A stretch of 34,881 bases of DNA from Clostridiales bacterium (GCA_012838345.1 DUPK01000010.1:1-34881); one strand, 5' to 3'. Positions 1-8,391 are shown, counted from the first letter of the stretch. The notes: generated by a model not told the origin, from the letters alone. Made by a program: numbers and translations.

Positions 1-43
1 CGCTTCAGAAACAGAATACTCCACTGTGCTGCTGCTTAGCTCC

Positions 44-87
44 AACCTCAAAGAGGGTTGGGCCGCAGCCCAACCCTCTTTAAGGTT
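44..87. terminator. Long inverted repeat, possible terminator
   Basis: Two 20-base arms (44-63 and 68-87) pair with a single mismatch around a 4-base loop. The stem is GC-rich. Neither side has a strong T run: the plus side continues TGCTTTCTTCT, the minus side none. It lies just beyond the 3' end of the ABC ATPase gene, which reads toward it, so it may end that transcript or one entering from the left. No gene is called in 1-145. Confidence 0.45.
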
Positions 88-145
88 GCTTTCTTCTGGC
101 TCTACCCCAACTCTTGACATAGAGCCAATAAAGATAATATAATTT

Positions 146-1252
146 TTAGTTTATTCTCCGCTCCGTATCGCCGTCAAACAGGTGCAATTTTTCGGTGTTC
201 AGGATAATTTTAACCTCTTCCTCTGACTTAACCTTGGTTGCACTTGAGGAAATAACGACGAGGCTCACAGCCCGGCTGACGAGGTTTAATGTCACATGCG
301 TGCCTAATAGCTCCACGCTTTCGGCCGTCATTGAAATTGCAGAGCCGTCCTTATCGCCGCCCTCAAAGCCGAGCGATATGTCGGAGGGCCGTATGCCCAT
401 AAGCACTCTTTTTCCCGAGTAGCGCATGAGGTGCGGGGTGCTTGCTTTTTCGGGCAGGGCGACGGTGAAACCTTCGCCGAAGCGGAGCCAAAGCCTATTG
501 TCCTTTGTGAAAAGCTCAGCCTCACAGATATTCATCTGGGGCTCACCAATAAATTTCGCCACAAAAAGGTTGACGGGGCTGTTGTAAAGCTCCTCGTAAG
601 TGCCCGTCTGCTGGACTGTCCCGTTTCGCATGACAAGTATCCGGGAGCCCAGCTCCGCCGCCTCGGCCTGGTCCTTTGTCAAATATATGACGGTCTTCCC
701 AAGCTGGGCATGAACAGCCTTTAGCTCCGACCTGATTGTGGCTCTCAGCTTTGCGTCAAAATTTGCAAGAGGCTCGTCCATAAGTATGACCTTGGGATTC
801 TGAATAATAGCCCTTCCGAAGGCAATGCGGCAGCGCTGGCCGCCCGAAAGGGCCGCCGGCTTGCGGTCGAGAATCGGGCCAATCTCAAGCAGCTGCGCCA
901 CCTCGTCTATGCGGCTCGCAATCTCGTTTTTCGGGACTTTGCGCAGCTTAAGGCCAAACTCCAGATTTTCATAGACCGTCATGTTCGGGTACAGCGTTTG
1001 GTTGTTGAGCACCAGCGCGACGCCCCTGTTTTTCGGCGGAATGGTCTGGATCGGGGTACCGTCGATAAAGATGCCGCCTTTGGTAATATCCTCTAGTCCG
1101 GCAATCATTCTTATCAGTGTCGATTTCCCGCAGCCGGAGGGCCCCAGAATTACAAAGAATTCCTTCGGCGAAATATCCGCATTAAAGTTTGAGACGGCCA
1201 CAGTCCCGTTTTCGTACTTCTTGTAAAGCCCCTTGATTACAACGCTCGACAT
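146..1252 (-). CDS. Sugar-type (MalK/UgpC/MsmK-like) ABC transporter ATP-binding protein, degenerate catalytic loops
   Basis: Cytoplasmic ATPase subunit of the carbohydrate importer class. From the start at 1252 (GGAGGCGG Shine-Dalgarno just upstream) it has 368 residues. Walker A GPSGCGKST is at 37-45, signature LSGGQ at 135-139, Walker B VILMDEP at 155-161 with the catalytic Glu160, and a TOBE-type C-terminal half (about 235-368, including GIRPSDISL). Length and layout match MalK. Two key positions are changed: the Q-loop, usually VFQ, reads VLN (Asn83), and the H-loop, usually THDQ, reads TKDQ (Lys193). The D-loop is ANFD. No permease or binding-protein gene is next to it, as for shared ATPases of the MsmK type. 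That it couples to a sugar importer is inferred from family; whether it still hydrolyses ATP normally is open. The upstream gap (1253-1365) shows no convincing promoter. Confidence 0.88.
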   Translation of the reverse strand: MSSVVIKGLYKKYENGTVAVSNFNADISPKEFFVILGPSGCGKSTLIRMIAGLEDITKGGIFIDGTPIQTIPPKNRGVALVLNNQTLYPNMTVYENLEFGLKLRKVPKNEIASRIDEVAQLLEIGPILDRKPAALSGGQRCRIAFGRAIIQNPKVILMDEPLANFDAKLRATIRSELKAVHAQLGKTVIYLTKDQAEAAELGSRILVMRNGTVQQTGTYEELYNSPVNLFVAKFIGEPQMNICEAELFTKDNRLWLRFGEGFTVALPEKASTPHLMRYSGKRVLMGIRPSDISLGFEGGDKDGSAISMTAESVELLGTHVTLNLVSRAVSLVVISSSATKVKSEEEVKIILNTEKLHLFDGDTERRIN

Positions 1253-1365
1253 TTTACCGCCTCCGCTCCGCAAAAAACTATCCTCAGCTAAAGTATTTAC
1301 ATAATATCACAATGTTTGAAATTAGTATAGTTCTAGTATTGACAAAGCTAAGTTATACGTTTTAG

Positions 1366-2103
1366 TTAATTTGCCGGATTTATTCCCGGTAAAAGCGCGA
1401 GCGCCCTTTCCTCCTCTTTTAGCTCCCTGTACCCGCCTAATTGAAGCGTTTCATCGAGACTCAAGCCCCCGATGGACAGGCGCTTTAAATATGTCACGGG
1501 CTTGCCTAGGCTAGCGAGCATTCGCTTTACCTGATGGTATTTGCCTTCGGATATGATTATCTCGCATTCGCTTTCCGGCCCAGAAGAGAGAATTACAAGC
1601 TCGGCGGGAAGGCATTTTGAACCGTCGCGAAGCTCAAGACCGGATCTGACCATAAGAACATCTTCGTTGTTCAGCTCGCCTGTCACCCTTGCATAGTATC
1701 TCTTAGTTATATTGCTTTTTGGGGATATGATTCTGTGGGCGAAGTCGCCGTCATTTGTAATTATAAGAAGGCCCTCGGTGTCCTTGTCAAGACGCCCGAC
1801 GGCGAAGAGCCTCTGCCGCCTTGAGCGCTCGTCAAGCAACTCCAGGACAGTTTTCTCCCTGCCGTCCTCGGTGGCGCAGATAAAGCCTGCGGGCTTGTTC
1901 ATCATTATATAGCGGTGCTCCCTGTAAATCAGCCTCTCGCCGTCGATTTCAATAATGCAGTTTAAGGGGTCGCATTTGACATCGGCGGACACGGCAGGTA
2001 TTCCGTCTAATAGTACTCGTCCGCTTTTTATCAGGGCTTTCACTTCGCGGCGCGAGGCGAAACCCATGTCCGAGATTATTTTGTCAAGCCGCAAAATAGG
2101 CAA
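1366..2103 (-). CDS. rsuA: RsuA-family 16S rRNA pseudouridine synthase
   Basis: Isomerises a uridine in 16S rRNA (position 516 in E. coli). An N-terminal S4 RNA-binding domain (RLDKIISDMGFASRRE, first about 60 residues) is followed by the catalytic domain with the hallmark GRLDKDTEGLLIITNDG, which carries the catalytic Asp. The stretches ICATED, SPKSNITKRYY and EGKYHQVKRML favour RsuA over RluB/E/F. There is no ATG. Three in-frame TTG codons occur at 2109, 2103 and 2094. A GGGGG Shine-Dalgarno (2112-2116) lies 2 nt before the first and 8 nt before the second, so 2103 is chosen (245 residues). It is divergent from the DUF4830 gene across a gap of about 175 bp. Confidence 0.87.
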   Translation of the reverse strand: MPILRLDKIISDMGFASRREVKALIKSGRVLLDGIPAVSADVKCDPLNCIIEIDGERLIYREHRYIMMNKPAGFICATEDGREKTVLELLDERSRRQRLFAVGRLDKDTEGLLIITNDGDFAHRIISPKSNITKRYYARVTGELNNEDVLMVRSGLELRDGSKCLPAELVILSSGPESECEIIISEGKYHQVKRMLASLGKPVTYLKRLSIGGLSLDETLQLGGYRELKEEERALALLPGINPAN

Positions 2104-2200
2104 AAGCAAAACCCCCGTATCCTAGATTCTCCCGGCAAGAGCGCTCCCTCTCTCGTGCCTGTCGGCTCAAAAGGCAGGACATGCCATTATAATCAATTAT

Positions 2201-2230
2201 TTGACCGCTTGGCTTATATTTTAACATAAA
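2201..2230 (+). promoter_or_regulatory. Possible promoter for the DUF4830 gene
   Basis: TTGACC (2201-2206) and CATAAA (2225-2230) are separated by 18 bp. The -35 is good, the -10 weak. It lies about 50 bp before the ATG at 2280 in a divergent intergenic region, so the position fits. Confidence 0.3.
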
Positions 2231-2279
2231 ATTGTCCACTCCTGAATAGGCTGTACCATCATCGTCGGGAGGGATAATC

Positions 2280-2783
2280 ATGTTTATTTTTACCGCCAAA
2301 TTTAATCGCAAAAGAGCCATCGCGATAATAATCGCCCTGGCAATTATCCTGTGTGCCATAATTCTGGTTGAAGGCTATATAGACAGAGGCAAAAAAACAA
2401 AGCCCGCTGCAAAAGCCGTTACCGCGACAGGCATCAAAACAAACGCCGACAGAGTAAACTATTTAAAATCCTTTGGCTGGGAAGTCAATGAAACCCCGGT
2501 TGACGAGCAGGAGATAGTCATCCCCCGCGAGTTCACCGGCGTATATGCCGATTACCTCAAGCTGCAGGAAACGCAGGGCTTTGATTTGAAAAACTACGGC
2601 GGTGTGGAGGCAAAGCGATATACATACGAAGTCCTAAATTACCCCACCGGTGAGAAGGGAATTGTGGCAGACATAATTGTCTACCGGAACACCGTCATTG
2701 CGGGCGACGTGCAGTCCACCGCCTTAAACGGCTTTATGCACGGCTTAAACGAGAATGCCGTTGAGCCCGCGCCGGCGCCGTGA
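2280..2783 (+). CDS. DUF4830-type membrane-anchored protein of unknown function
   Basis: A 167-residue protein with a basic N-terminus and one hydrophobic segment (about residues 13-31), acting as a signal anchor or uncleaved signal peptide. The rest should lie outside the membrane. The exterior part (KTNADRVNYLKSFGWEVNETPV, given here only as its opening KTNADRVNYLKSFGWEV) matches the pattern I associate with DUF4830 proteins of Clostridia. GGAGGG sits 7 nt before the ATG. The tail is proline/alanine rich. It is one of only three plus-strand genes and is convergent with ispH-rpsA. Family assignment is by recognition; function is unknown. Confidence 0.75.
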   Translation: MFIFTAKFNRKRAIAIIIALAIILCAIILVEGYIDRGKKTKPAAKAVTATGIKTNADRVNYLKSFGWEVNETPVDEQEIVIPREFTGVYADYLKLQETQGFDLKNYGGVEAKRYTYEVLNYPTGEKGIVADIIVYRNTVIAGDVQSTALNGFMHGLNENAVEPAPAP

Positions 2784-2947
2784 GCTGAGACAGAGGAGCA
2801 ACTTCATTATTGGCCTGTACTAAAGGATAAATCCCGGCCCTGAGACCGGCAAGAATCAAGAACAGTATCGCTTGCTTTGCCGTAGGTTTCGATTTTCATA
2901 CGGTTACCTTCTGATTTTAGGCTACGGCGAAGGAAGATAAAATCGGC
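2784..2947. other. Gene-free stretch, possible small ORF remnant
   Basis: This gap between convergent genes holds a 30-codon minus-strand reading frame, 2899 to 2807, starting ATG with AGAAGG 7 nt upstream and opening MKIETYGKASD. That opening resembles the start of alpha/beta-hydrolase proteins, but the hydrolase HG motif does not follow. It may be a decayed remnant or chance. A weak GCCGTAG/CTACGGC inverted repeat (2879-2885 and 2922-2928) spans its start. Nothing else is recognisable. Confidence 0.25.
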
Positions 2948-2977
2948 AAGCCTGACACTAATTAGAGTGTCAGGCTT
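2948..2977. terminator. Bidirectional terminator between DUF4830 and ispH-rpsA
   Basis: Perfect 12-bp stem, AAGCCTGACACT (2948-2959) and its complement (2966-2977), with a 6-base loop. On the plus strand it is followed by TGTCTT. It sits between converging genes, directly after the ispH-rpsA stop, and probably serves both. Confidence 0.7.
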
Positions 2978-3008
2978 TGTCTTCACATTAATTCAAATAA
3001 TGAGCGGA

Positions 3009-5042
3009 TTACTCTACCTCGGTGGGCGGGTTGTCCGTATCGTAAACTATCGCGTCGGCAGTGTCCTCCGCAGCCTCCGCTTCAGGAGCGGTTTCCGGCT
3101 CCAGCAGCGCGCGAATGCTGAGGGAGACCTTCTTGTTCTCGGTGTCTATCTGGGTTATTTTGGCCTCGACCTCCTGGCCCTCCTTCAAGACATCGGAGAC
3201 CTTGTCTATTCTGCGGTCGGCTATCTGCGAAATATGGATAAGGCCGTCGACACCGGGAACAATCTCGGCAAAGGCGCCGAAATCCATCAGCTTTACGATT
3301 TTTACCTTTACAACGCTTCCCAGCTCGTAATTATTTATAAACTTCTCCCAGGGATTCTCGCCGGGGTCCTTGCAGGTAAGGGAAATTCTCTTCTTGTCTT
3401 TATCGAAGGATAACACGGTCACCTCGAGCATGTCACCGACCTTGACAACCTCGGCCGGATTTCTCGTGCGCCTCCAGCCCAGCTCGGAAACATGGACCAT
3501 GCCGTCAATTCCGCCAATATCGACAAAGGCGCCGTAGGAAGTAAGAGACTTGACAACGCCGCTGTACTTTGCGCCGACTTCTATGGTCTGCCAAATCTTC
3601 TCGGCGGCCGCCCTGCGCTCTTCAATCTGCGCAGCCCTTATGGAGCCGACCACTCTGCGGCGCGAACGGTTGACCTCAGTAATGCGCAGCTTGACCTTCT
3701 TCTTCAAAAGCTCCGTCATTGGGGCGTTCTTCGGCAGTCCCGACTGTGAAGCGGGTACGAATACGCGCACACCTTTTACCGAAACCACTACTCCGCCCTT
3801 GTTTTCTTCCGTAACTGTGCCTTCCATGGTTGTTTTGTTGGCTCTTGCCTCTTCAACCATTTCCCAGTTTTTTGCCGCGTCCAGGCGCTTTTTGGAGAGC
3901 ATTACCGTGCCCTCAGCGTCGTTGACGCGCATTACATAGGCCTCTATTTCCATACCGACCTTAACGGCATCTTCCAGCTTTATATCGGGGTCGTCGGTAA
4001 ACTCTGAAACGGGTATGTAAGCAGAGTGCTTCGTACCCAAATCGACCAGTATCTCGGCGGGTGAAATGCCGACGACAACACCGCTAACCTTATCTCCTGT
4101 ATTTAAAGTTATTAAGCTTTGTTCCAATAGTTCCGCAAAACTGGTCTCCATATCCTCAGTTTTGCCCTCCACATCGGAGATGACTTCAATGTCCTTGATT
4201 TGTTCCGCCATCTTGTTGTAAACCTCCTTAATTATCCATGCGGGCGTTGAAGCTCCCGCTGTGATACCTACAGTCCCGGCATCTTTTAGCTTGTCCATAT
4301 CAAGCTCGGATGCAGTTTCGATAAACAAAACCTGCGGACATTTCTCCGCACATATCTCGAATAGCCGCAGACTGTTGGCGCTCGATTTGCCGCCAATTAC
4401 AACAATTGCGTCACAAACCTCGGAAAGCTTTGCCGCTTCGCTCTGCCGCATAGACGTTGCTCCGCATATTGTATCAAATAATTCGTAATTTGTACACTCT
4501 TTTTTTATTAAATTATTGCACCCGTCCTTATTCGCCTGGGTCTCGGTGGTCTGAAAGACGACCGTTATGGGAAGCGCCCTGTTCTCCGGCGCTTCATTCA
4601 GCCAGGCGTCCAGCCCGGCTGCATTTTTGAAGACAAGCGCGCCTTCGCACCATCCGCAGATTGCTTTAACCTCCGGATGGCTTTCGCTGCCAATTATTAT
4701 TGGCTTTCTGCCTTTTTCATTGGCTTCCTTTACTATTTTGTGTATCCTTGAGACATTAGGGCAGGTCGCGTCAATAATCTCGCAGTTTTTTTCGCGCAGG
4801 GCATTCATATCTTTCTCACTAGCCCCGTGGGACCTGATTATAACAACGGCGCCTTCCGGCACATCGCCGATGGAGGGAAGCTCGCACACTCCCTTTTCCC
4901 TCAGCCTCGACACGGCCTGCTCATTGTGGATAAGGGGGCCGAGAGTATAGCACCGTCCCTCCGCCGCAGCTTTTTCAGCTATCTCCACTGCCCTTTTAAC
5001 GCCGTAGCAAAAGCCGGCGGTTTTTGCCTTTATTACCTTCAT
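3009..5042 (-). CDS. ispH: IspH (HMBPP reductase) fused to four S1 RNA-binding domains
   Basis: A 677-residue fusion. Residues 1-285 are 4-hydroxy-3-methylbut-2-enyl diphosphate reductase, the [4Fe-4S] enzyme of the last MEP-pathway step making IPP and DMAPP. The three cluster cysteines are Cys12 (GFCYGVKRAV), Cys94 (DATCPNV) and Cys193 (TICGATS), with His39, His72 and His122 in the usual places. Residues about 315-385, 402-470, 488-557 and 573-644 are four S1 repeats as in ribosomal protein S1 (for example GVVKSLTSYGAFVDIGGIDG); the tail is acidic. This fused architecture is known in Clostridia. The ATG overlaps the plsC stop as ATGA, so it is the last gene of the rpiR-cmk-plsC operon. IspD and IspF lie 9 kb away in the same window. 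Why reductase and S1 are joined is not settled. Confidence 0.96.
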   Translation of the reverse strand: MKVIKAKTAGFCYGVKRAVEIAEKAAAEGRCYTLGPLIHNEQAVSRLREKGVCELPSIGDVPEGAVVIIRSHGASEKDMNALREKNCEIIDATCPNVSRIHKIVKEANEKGRKPIIIGSESHPEVKAICGWCEGALVFKNAAGLDAWLNEAPENRALPITVVFQTTETQANKDGCNNLIKKECTNYELFDTICGATSMRQSEAAKLSEVCDAIVVIGGKSSANSLRLFEICAEKCPQVLFIETASELDMDKLKDAGTVGITAGASTPAWIIKEVYNKMAEQIKDIEVISDVEGKTEDMETSFAELLEQSLITLNTGDKVSGVVVGISPAEILVDLGTKHSAYIPVSEFTDDPDIKLEDAVKVGMEIEAYVMRVNDAEGTVMLSKKRLDAAKNWEMVEEARANKTTMEGTVTEENKGGVVVSVKGVRVFVPASQSGLPKNAPMTELLKKKVKLRITEVNRSRRRVVGSIRAAQIEERRAAAEKIWQTIEVGAKYSGVVKSLTSYGAFVDIGGIDGMVHVSELGWRRTRNPAEVVKVGDMLEVTVLSFDKDKKRISLTCKDPGENPWEKFINNYELGSVVKVKIVKLMDFGAFAEIVPGVDGLIHISQIADRRIDKVSDVLKEGQEVEAKITQIDTENKKVSLSIRALLEPETAPEAEAAEDTADAIVYDTDNPPTEVE

Positions 5043-5620
5043 GGTTTCAGCGCCTCAATCTTTTCCATAAGTTCGCTCGCATAAACGGTATATACTTCCG
5101 AGCCGCCTCCCTTGAGCCTTTCAATCAGGTACGGCTCGCCTATAACCACGTCGAGTGTGCTGAAGAACTTCTTGTTTCGGGGTATATAGACGGGAACTAT
5201 GGGCACCCCCGTTTTTGAGGCAAGCAATATCGCCCCCGTCTTTGCGGCGGCCGCATCGCTCTCGGCCACCCGTGTGCCTTCCGGGAAAATTGCGACCTTC
5301 ACCCCGCTTTTCAGCGTTTTGAGCGCGGTCTTTATAGCGCCTACATCGGATTTTCCCCTGTTTACTCCTATCACCCCGGCAAGCTTCAAGAGATAGCCGA
5401 AGACGGGAATGCGCATAAGCTCAATCTTTGCCAAAAAGCGCATAAAGTGTTTAAGCCCGAACGCAAAAGCTAGTATCAGCGGGTCGCTGTACGCAGAGTG
5501 GTTTGCGCAAATGAGCGCGGCTCCCTCGGGGATGTACTCCCGACCTTTTACGCTGATTTTATAAAAGATGCGGAAAAAAGGATAAAGCAATATATACCCA
5601 AATCTGTAGAAGCCCTTCAT
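5039..5620 (-). CDS. plsC: 1-acyl-sn-glycerol-3-phosphate acyltransferase
   Basis: Membrane-associated enzyme that adds the second acyl chain to lysophosphatidic acid, giving phosphatidic acid for phospholipid synthesis. The 193-residue protein has the HX4D active-site motif NHSAYSD (around residue 40), the glycerophosphate-binding FPEGTR (around 113-118) and a hydrophobic N-terminal stretch. Length is normal for short bacterial PlsC. Its ATG overlaps the cmk stop and its TGA overlaps the ispH start, both as ATGA, indicating translational coupling. The cmk-plsC-ispH/S1 order is a common clostridial arrangement. Confidence 0.93.
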   Translation of the reverse strand: MKGFYRFGYILLYPFFRIFYKISVKGREYIPEGAALICANHSAYSDPLILAFAFGLKHFMRFLAKIELMRIPVFGYLLKLAGVIGVNRGKSDVGAIKTALKTLKSGVKVAIFPEGTRVAESDAAAAKTGAILLASKTGVPIVPVYIPRNKKFFSTLDVVIGEPYLIERLKGGGSEVYTVYASELMEKIEALKP

Positions 5621-6291
5621 ATTCCCAGTCTCTCCGATATTATCTGAGCTATCCTATCGGCACTCTCCTCAAAGCCGAGCTCGGTGGTGTCAAGCAAAAT
5701 GGAATCCGCCGCCGGTTTGAGCGGGGCGATTTCCCTGCTGCTGTCGTTTTTGTCGCGGTACTGCATGTCGCGCAATACCTCTTCATATGTGCACGCTATG
5801 CCCTTTTCCGTAAGCTCCTTATGCCTGCGTCTGGCTCTCTCCTCCTGCGAGGCGGTGAGGAAAATTTTCACGCTCGCTTTCGGAAGGACCACTGTTCCTA
5901 TGTCGCGCCCGTCCATCACAACGTCGTAGCGCTCGGCAAGGCTCCTTTGCATGTCAAGAAGAAAAGCCCTTACGGCGGGCATTGCCGATACGTCCGAAGC
6001 GTAAATTGATATTTCGGGCTCGCGTATTTTGCCGGAAACGTCTTCGCCGTTTAGCAGAATATGCTGGTTTCCGTCGCTGTCGTACTCTATGTCTATTTTT
6101 ATTTCCGGAAGAAGTTTTTCCACCGCCGGGGCGTCCTTTGAGTGGACTCCTTTCTGGCGTACGTACAGGCCCACCGCGCGGTAAATCGCGCCGGTGTCAA
6201 CATAGACAAAGCCGAACCTTTTTGACACACTCTTTGCAAGTGTGCTCTTGCCCGCCCCCGACGGGCCGTCAATCGCTACGCTTCGCTTCAT
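5617..6291 (-). CDS. cmk: Cytidylate kinase
   Basis: Phosphorylates CMP and dCMP with ATP, recycling CMP from phospholipid and RNA turnover. The protein has 224 residues. The P-loop GPSGAGKST is at 9-17; DGRDIGTVVLP and the basic EERARRRHKEL lid region are typical. ATGA overlaps join it to the flavoprotein gene upstream and plsC downstream. Confidence 0.96.
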   Translation of the reverse strand: MKRSVAIDGPSGAGKSTLAKSVSKRFGFVYVDTGAIYRAVGLYVRQKGVHSKDAPAVEKLLPEIKIDIEYDSDGNQHILLNGEDVSGKIREPEISIYASDVSAMPAVRAFLLDMQRSLAERYDVVMDGRDIGTVVLPKASVKIFLTASQEERARRRHKELTEKGIACTYEEVLRDMQYRDKNDSSREIAPLKPAADSILLDTTELGFEESADRIAQIISERLGI

Positions 6292-7538
6292 GAATCCTTC
6301 TCCTCCGGTTTAGCCGCGTGTCTGCCCGCGAGCGCCGCGGTAGACCAGGCAATCTGTAAATTAAACCCGCCCGTGTATGCGTCGACGTCTATCACTTCGC
6401 CCGCAAAATACAGGCCTCTAATATGCTTTGATTCCATAGTTGAGGGATTAATCTCCCGGGTACTTACTCCGCCTGAGGTTATAATCGCCTCGTCTATCGG
6501 ACGCGGGCCGGTTATGTTAAGGGAAAAACCCTTTAAAAGCTTCACAAGCCCCTGGCGCTGCTGCCTTGTTATGGAATGCACCTTTACTTCCCCGGGAATC
6601 CCGGAGCGCTCTACGATTACAGGTATAATCAGGCGGGCTAATAGCTCATCCAGGGAATTTTTAAAGTCGCGGTTTGAATACTTTTCAAAATCGCGCAATA
6701 ATCGCGCGTCGAGCCTCTTTTCGTCAAGACCGGGTTTCAAGTCGATTTTTACTGTATAGCCGCCGGCTTTGAAGTCACGCATATGCGCACTTGCTGACAG
6801 AACCAGAGGTCCGGATATGCCAAAGTGCGTAAACTGCATTTCGCCAAGCTCCTCGTATATGAGCTTTCCCTCTCTATTATACGCTGAAAGCGTGACATTC
6901 TTCAGCGATAGCCCCTGCATCCTCGGGCAGAAATCGTCGTCCGTCTCTAGGGCGACAAGCGATGGCTTCGGCTCGATAATCGTGTGCCCGAGCCTTGCCG
7001 CGAGGCGGTAACCGTCACCGTTTGAGCCGGTCCTGGGATAGCTCATTCCGCCCGTGCATACGATTGCAGAATTGCAGGGAAGAAGCTCCCCCCCGTCCGT
7101 TATTACGCCTGTTACCCGCCCGTCCTCCGTAGTTATTTCGAGGGCGCGTCCCTTTTTTACGGCCACTTTGAGCTCCCGCATACGGCGGCTCAGGGCTTCG
7201 GCTATGTCGGCGGCACGGTCGGACGCGGGAAATACCCTGCCGCCCCGCTCGGTCTTAAGCGGAACGCCAAGTTTTTCAAAAAACTTTATAGTGTCGGAGG
7301 GCGTAAAGCCGCGGAAGGCGGCGAACAGGAATTTGCCGTTCCCCGGTATGTTCTCCATGAGTTTTTCGGGCGTGCAATCGTTTGTTACGTTGCAGCGCCC
7401 CTTGCCCGTTATCCTGAGCTTTACGCCCAGCCTGTCGTTTTTCTCAAGCACGGTGACGCTGCCTCCGCTCTCCGCCGCGGTAATCGCCGCCAACATCCCG
7501 GAGGCTCCGCCCCCTATAACGATAATGCTATTTGTCAC
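6288..7538 (-). CDS. HI0933/BaiN-family flavoprotein (NAD(P)/FAD-dependent oxidoreductase)
   Basis: Soluble flavoprotein of the HI0933 (YhiN/BaiN) family, in-vivo substrate mostly unknown. The N-terminal Rossmann motif GGGASGMLAAITAAESGG binds the FAD ADP moiety; GKGRCNVTND, CTGGMSYPRTGSNGDGY and the C-terminal GEVIDVDAYTGGFNLQIAW are hallmarks. An in-frame ATG exists at 7577, but it would add 13 residues not expected in the family. The GTG at 7538 places the Rossmann strand at the N-terminus as usual and gives an 11-bp overlap with the regulator stop, so it is preferred (416 residues). The end overlaps cmk by ATGA. Confidence 0.88.
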   Translation of the reverse strand: MTNSIIVIGGGASGMLAAITAAESGGSVTVLEKNDRLGVKLRITGKGRCNVTNDCTPEKLMENIPGNGKFLFAAFRGFTPSDTIKFFEKLGVPLKTERGGRVFPASDRAADIAEALSRRMRELKVAVKKGRALEITTEDGRVTGVITDGGELLPCNSAIVCTGGMSYPRTGSNGDGYRLAARLGHTIIEPKPSLVALETDDDFCPRMQGLSLKNVTLSAYNREGKLIYEELGEMQFTHFGISGPLVLSASAHMRDFKAGGYTVKIDLKPGLDEKRLDARLLRDFEKYSNRDFKNSLDELLARLIIPVIVERSGIPGEVKVHSITRQQRQGLVKLLKGFSLNITGPRPIDEAIITSGGVSTREINPSTMESKHIRGLYFAGEVIDVDAYTGGFNLQIAWSTAALAGRHAAKPEEKDS

Positions 7539-8391
7539 CTTTTTCGTATACCCCGTATTCGGCCCATAAATTTTCAAGCTCGCTGAAGGTCCCGGAAAGC
7601 CTGTCTCCCGTTTCGGCGCCGAGCGCTACAATCAGCGCGTTAATCAGCGAAAGCGGCGCAACCAGGGAGTCCACGAAGGATACCATATCGCTCTTTGCAA
7701 GGAGCTTTATTTCCGAAACCTTTGCTATCGGCGAATCCTCATTGTCGGTTATGCCTATTACGGTCGCATTTCTGTCCCTTGCAAATCTAAGCGCCCTTAC
7801 GGTGCGGCTTGAATATCTCGGAAAGCTGATGCCTATCACCACGTCCTCGTTCGTGAGGCGGAGCATCTGCTCGAATATCTCGCTTATCGAGGTGTCGTCC
7901 ACAACCCTGACATCGTCAAACAGCAGATTGAGGTAAAAGCCCATGAACACGGAAAGAGCCTTGGATGAGCGCGTTCCGAGTATGTAAATCCTGCGCGCTC
8001 CGGCTATTGCCTTGACCGCGGCGTGAAAGGCCTCCCTGCTCGTCTCCTCGAGGGTGTCCCGCAGCTTTTCCATATCCCAGTGCAAAACCGCGTCGAGCAC
8101 GTCCTTAGAGCCCATTACGTCCTTAGTCACCTTTATCCGCTGAACGGAGGTTGAACGCGTTCTTATCATCTCCTGCAGTGCCTTGCGCATGCCTGGATAG
8201 CCGTCATAGCCCAGTTCCGAGGCAAAGCGCACCACGGTTGACTCGCTGACCCCGACGGTCTTGCCCAGTTTGGCTGCGGTCATAAACGCCGCCTTATCGA
8301 AGTTGCCTGTGAGGTACTCGGCGATGCGTCTCTGGCTCTTTGAAAAGCCTGAGTAGTTTTTTTCTATAGCGGATATTACGTCCTTTTCCAT
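7528..8391 (-). CDS. RpiR-family transcriptional regulator (HTH + SIS)
   Basis: DNA-binding regulator sensing a phosphosugar or similar ligand. The N-terminal HTH_6 domain (about 1-77, with the helix pair KLGKTVGVSESTVVRFASEL) is followed by a SIS domain (about 110-240, with IYILGTRSSKALS and VVIGISFPRYSSRTVRAL). A strong AGGAGGTG Shine-Dalgarno lies 5 nt before the ATG at 8391; the longer in-frame start at 8427 has none, so 287 residues are called. It is the first gene of a tightly overlapping operon with the flavoprotein, cmk, plsC and ispH-rpsA, so it may control its own operon. The ligand is unknown. Confidence 0.9.
   Translation of the reverse strand: MEKDVISAIEKNYSGFSKSQRRIAEYLTGNFDKAAFMTAAKLGKTVGVSESTVVRFASELGYDGYPGMRKALQEMIRTRSTSVQRIKVTKDVMGSKDVLDAVLHWDMEKLRDTLEETSREAFHAAVKAIAGARRIYILGTRSSKALSVFMGFYLNLLFDDVRVVDDTSISEIFEQMLRLTNEDVVIGISFPRYSSRTVRALRFARDRNATVIGITDNEDSPIAKVSEIKLLAKSDMVSFVDSLVAPLSLINALIVALGAETGDRLSGTFSELENLWAEYGVYEKGDK

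Noticed and set aside
1-39. End of a plus-strand gene entering from the left edge (frame stop at 37-39)
   Set aside because: Only 12 codons are visible and they match nothing; cannot be supported.
1253-1365. Promoter for the ABC ATPase gene
   Set aside because: Several TATA-like hexamers occur (for example TATTAT, TATACT on minus) but none has a good -35 at 16-18 bp.
2084-2359. Minus-strand open frame covering the rsuA/DUF4830 gap
   Set aside because: It would span both the rsuA start region and the DUF4830 gene, and shows no protein-family pattern.
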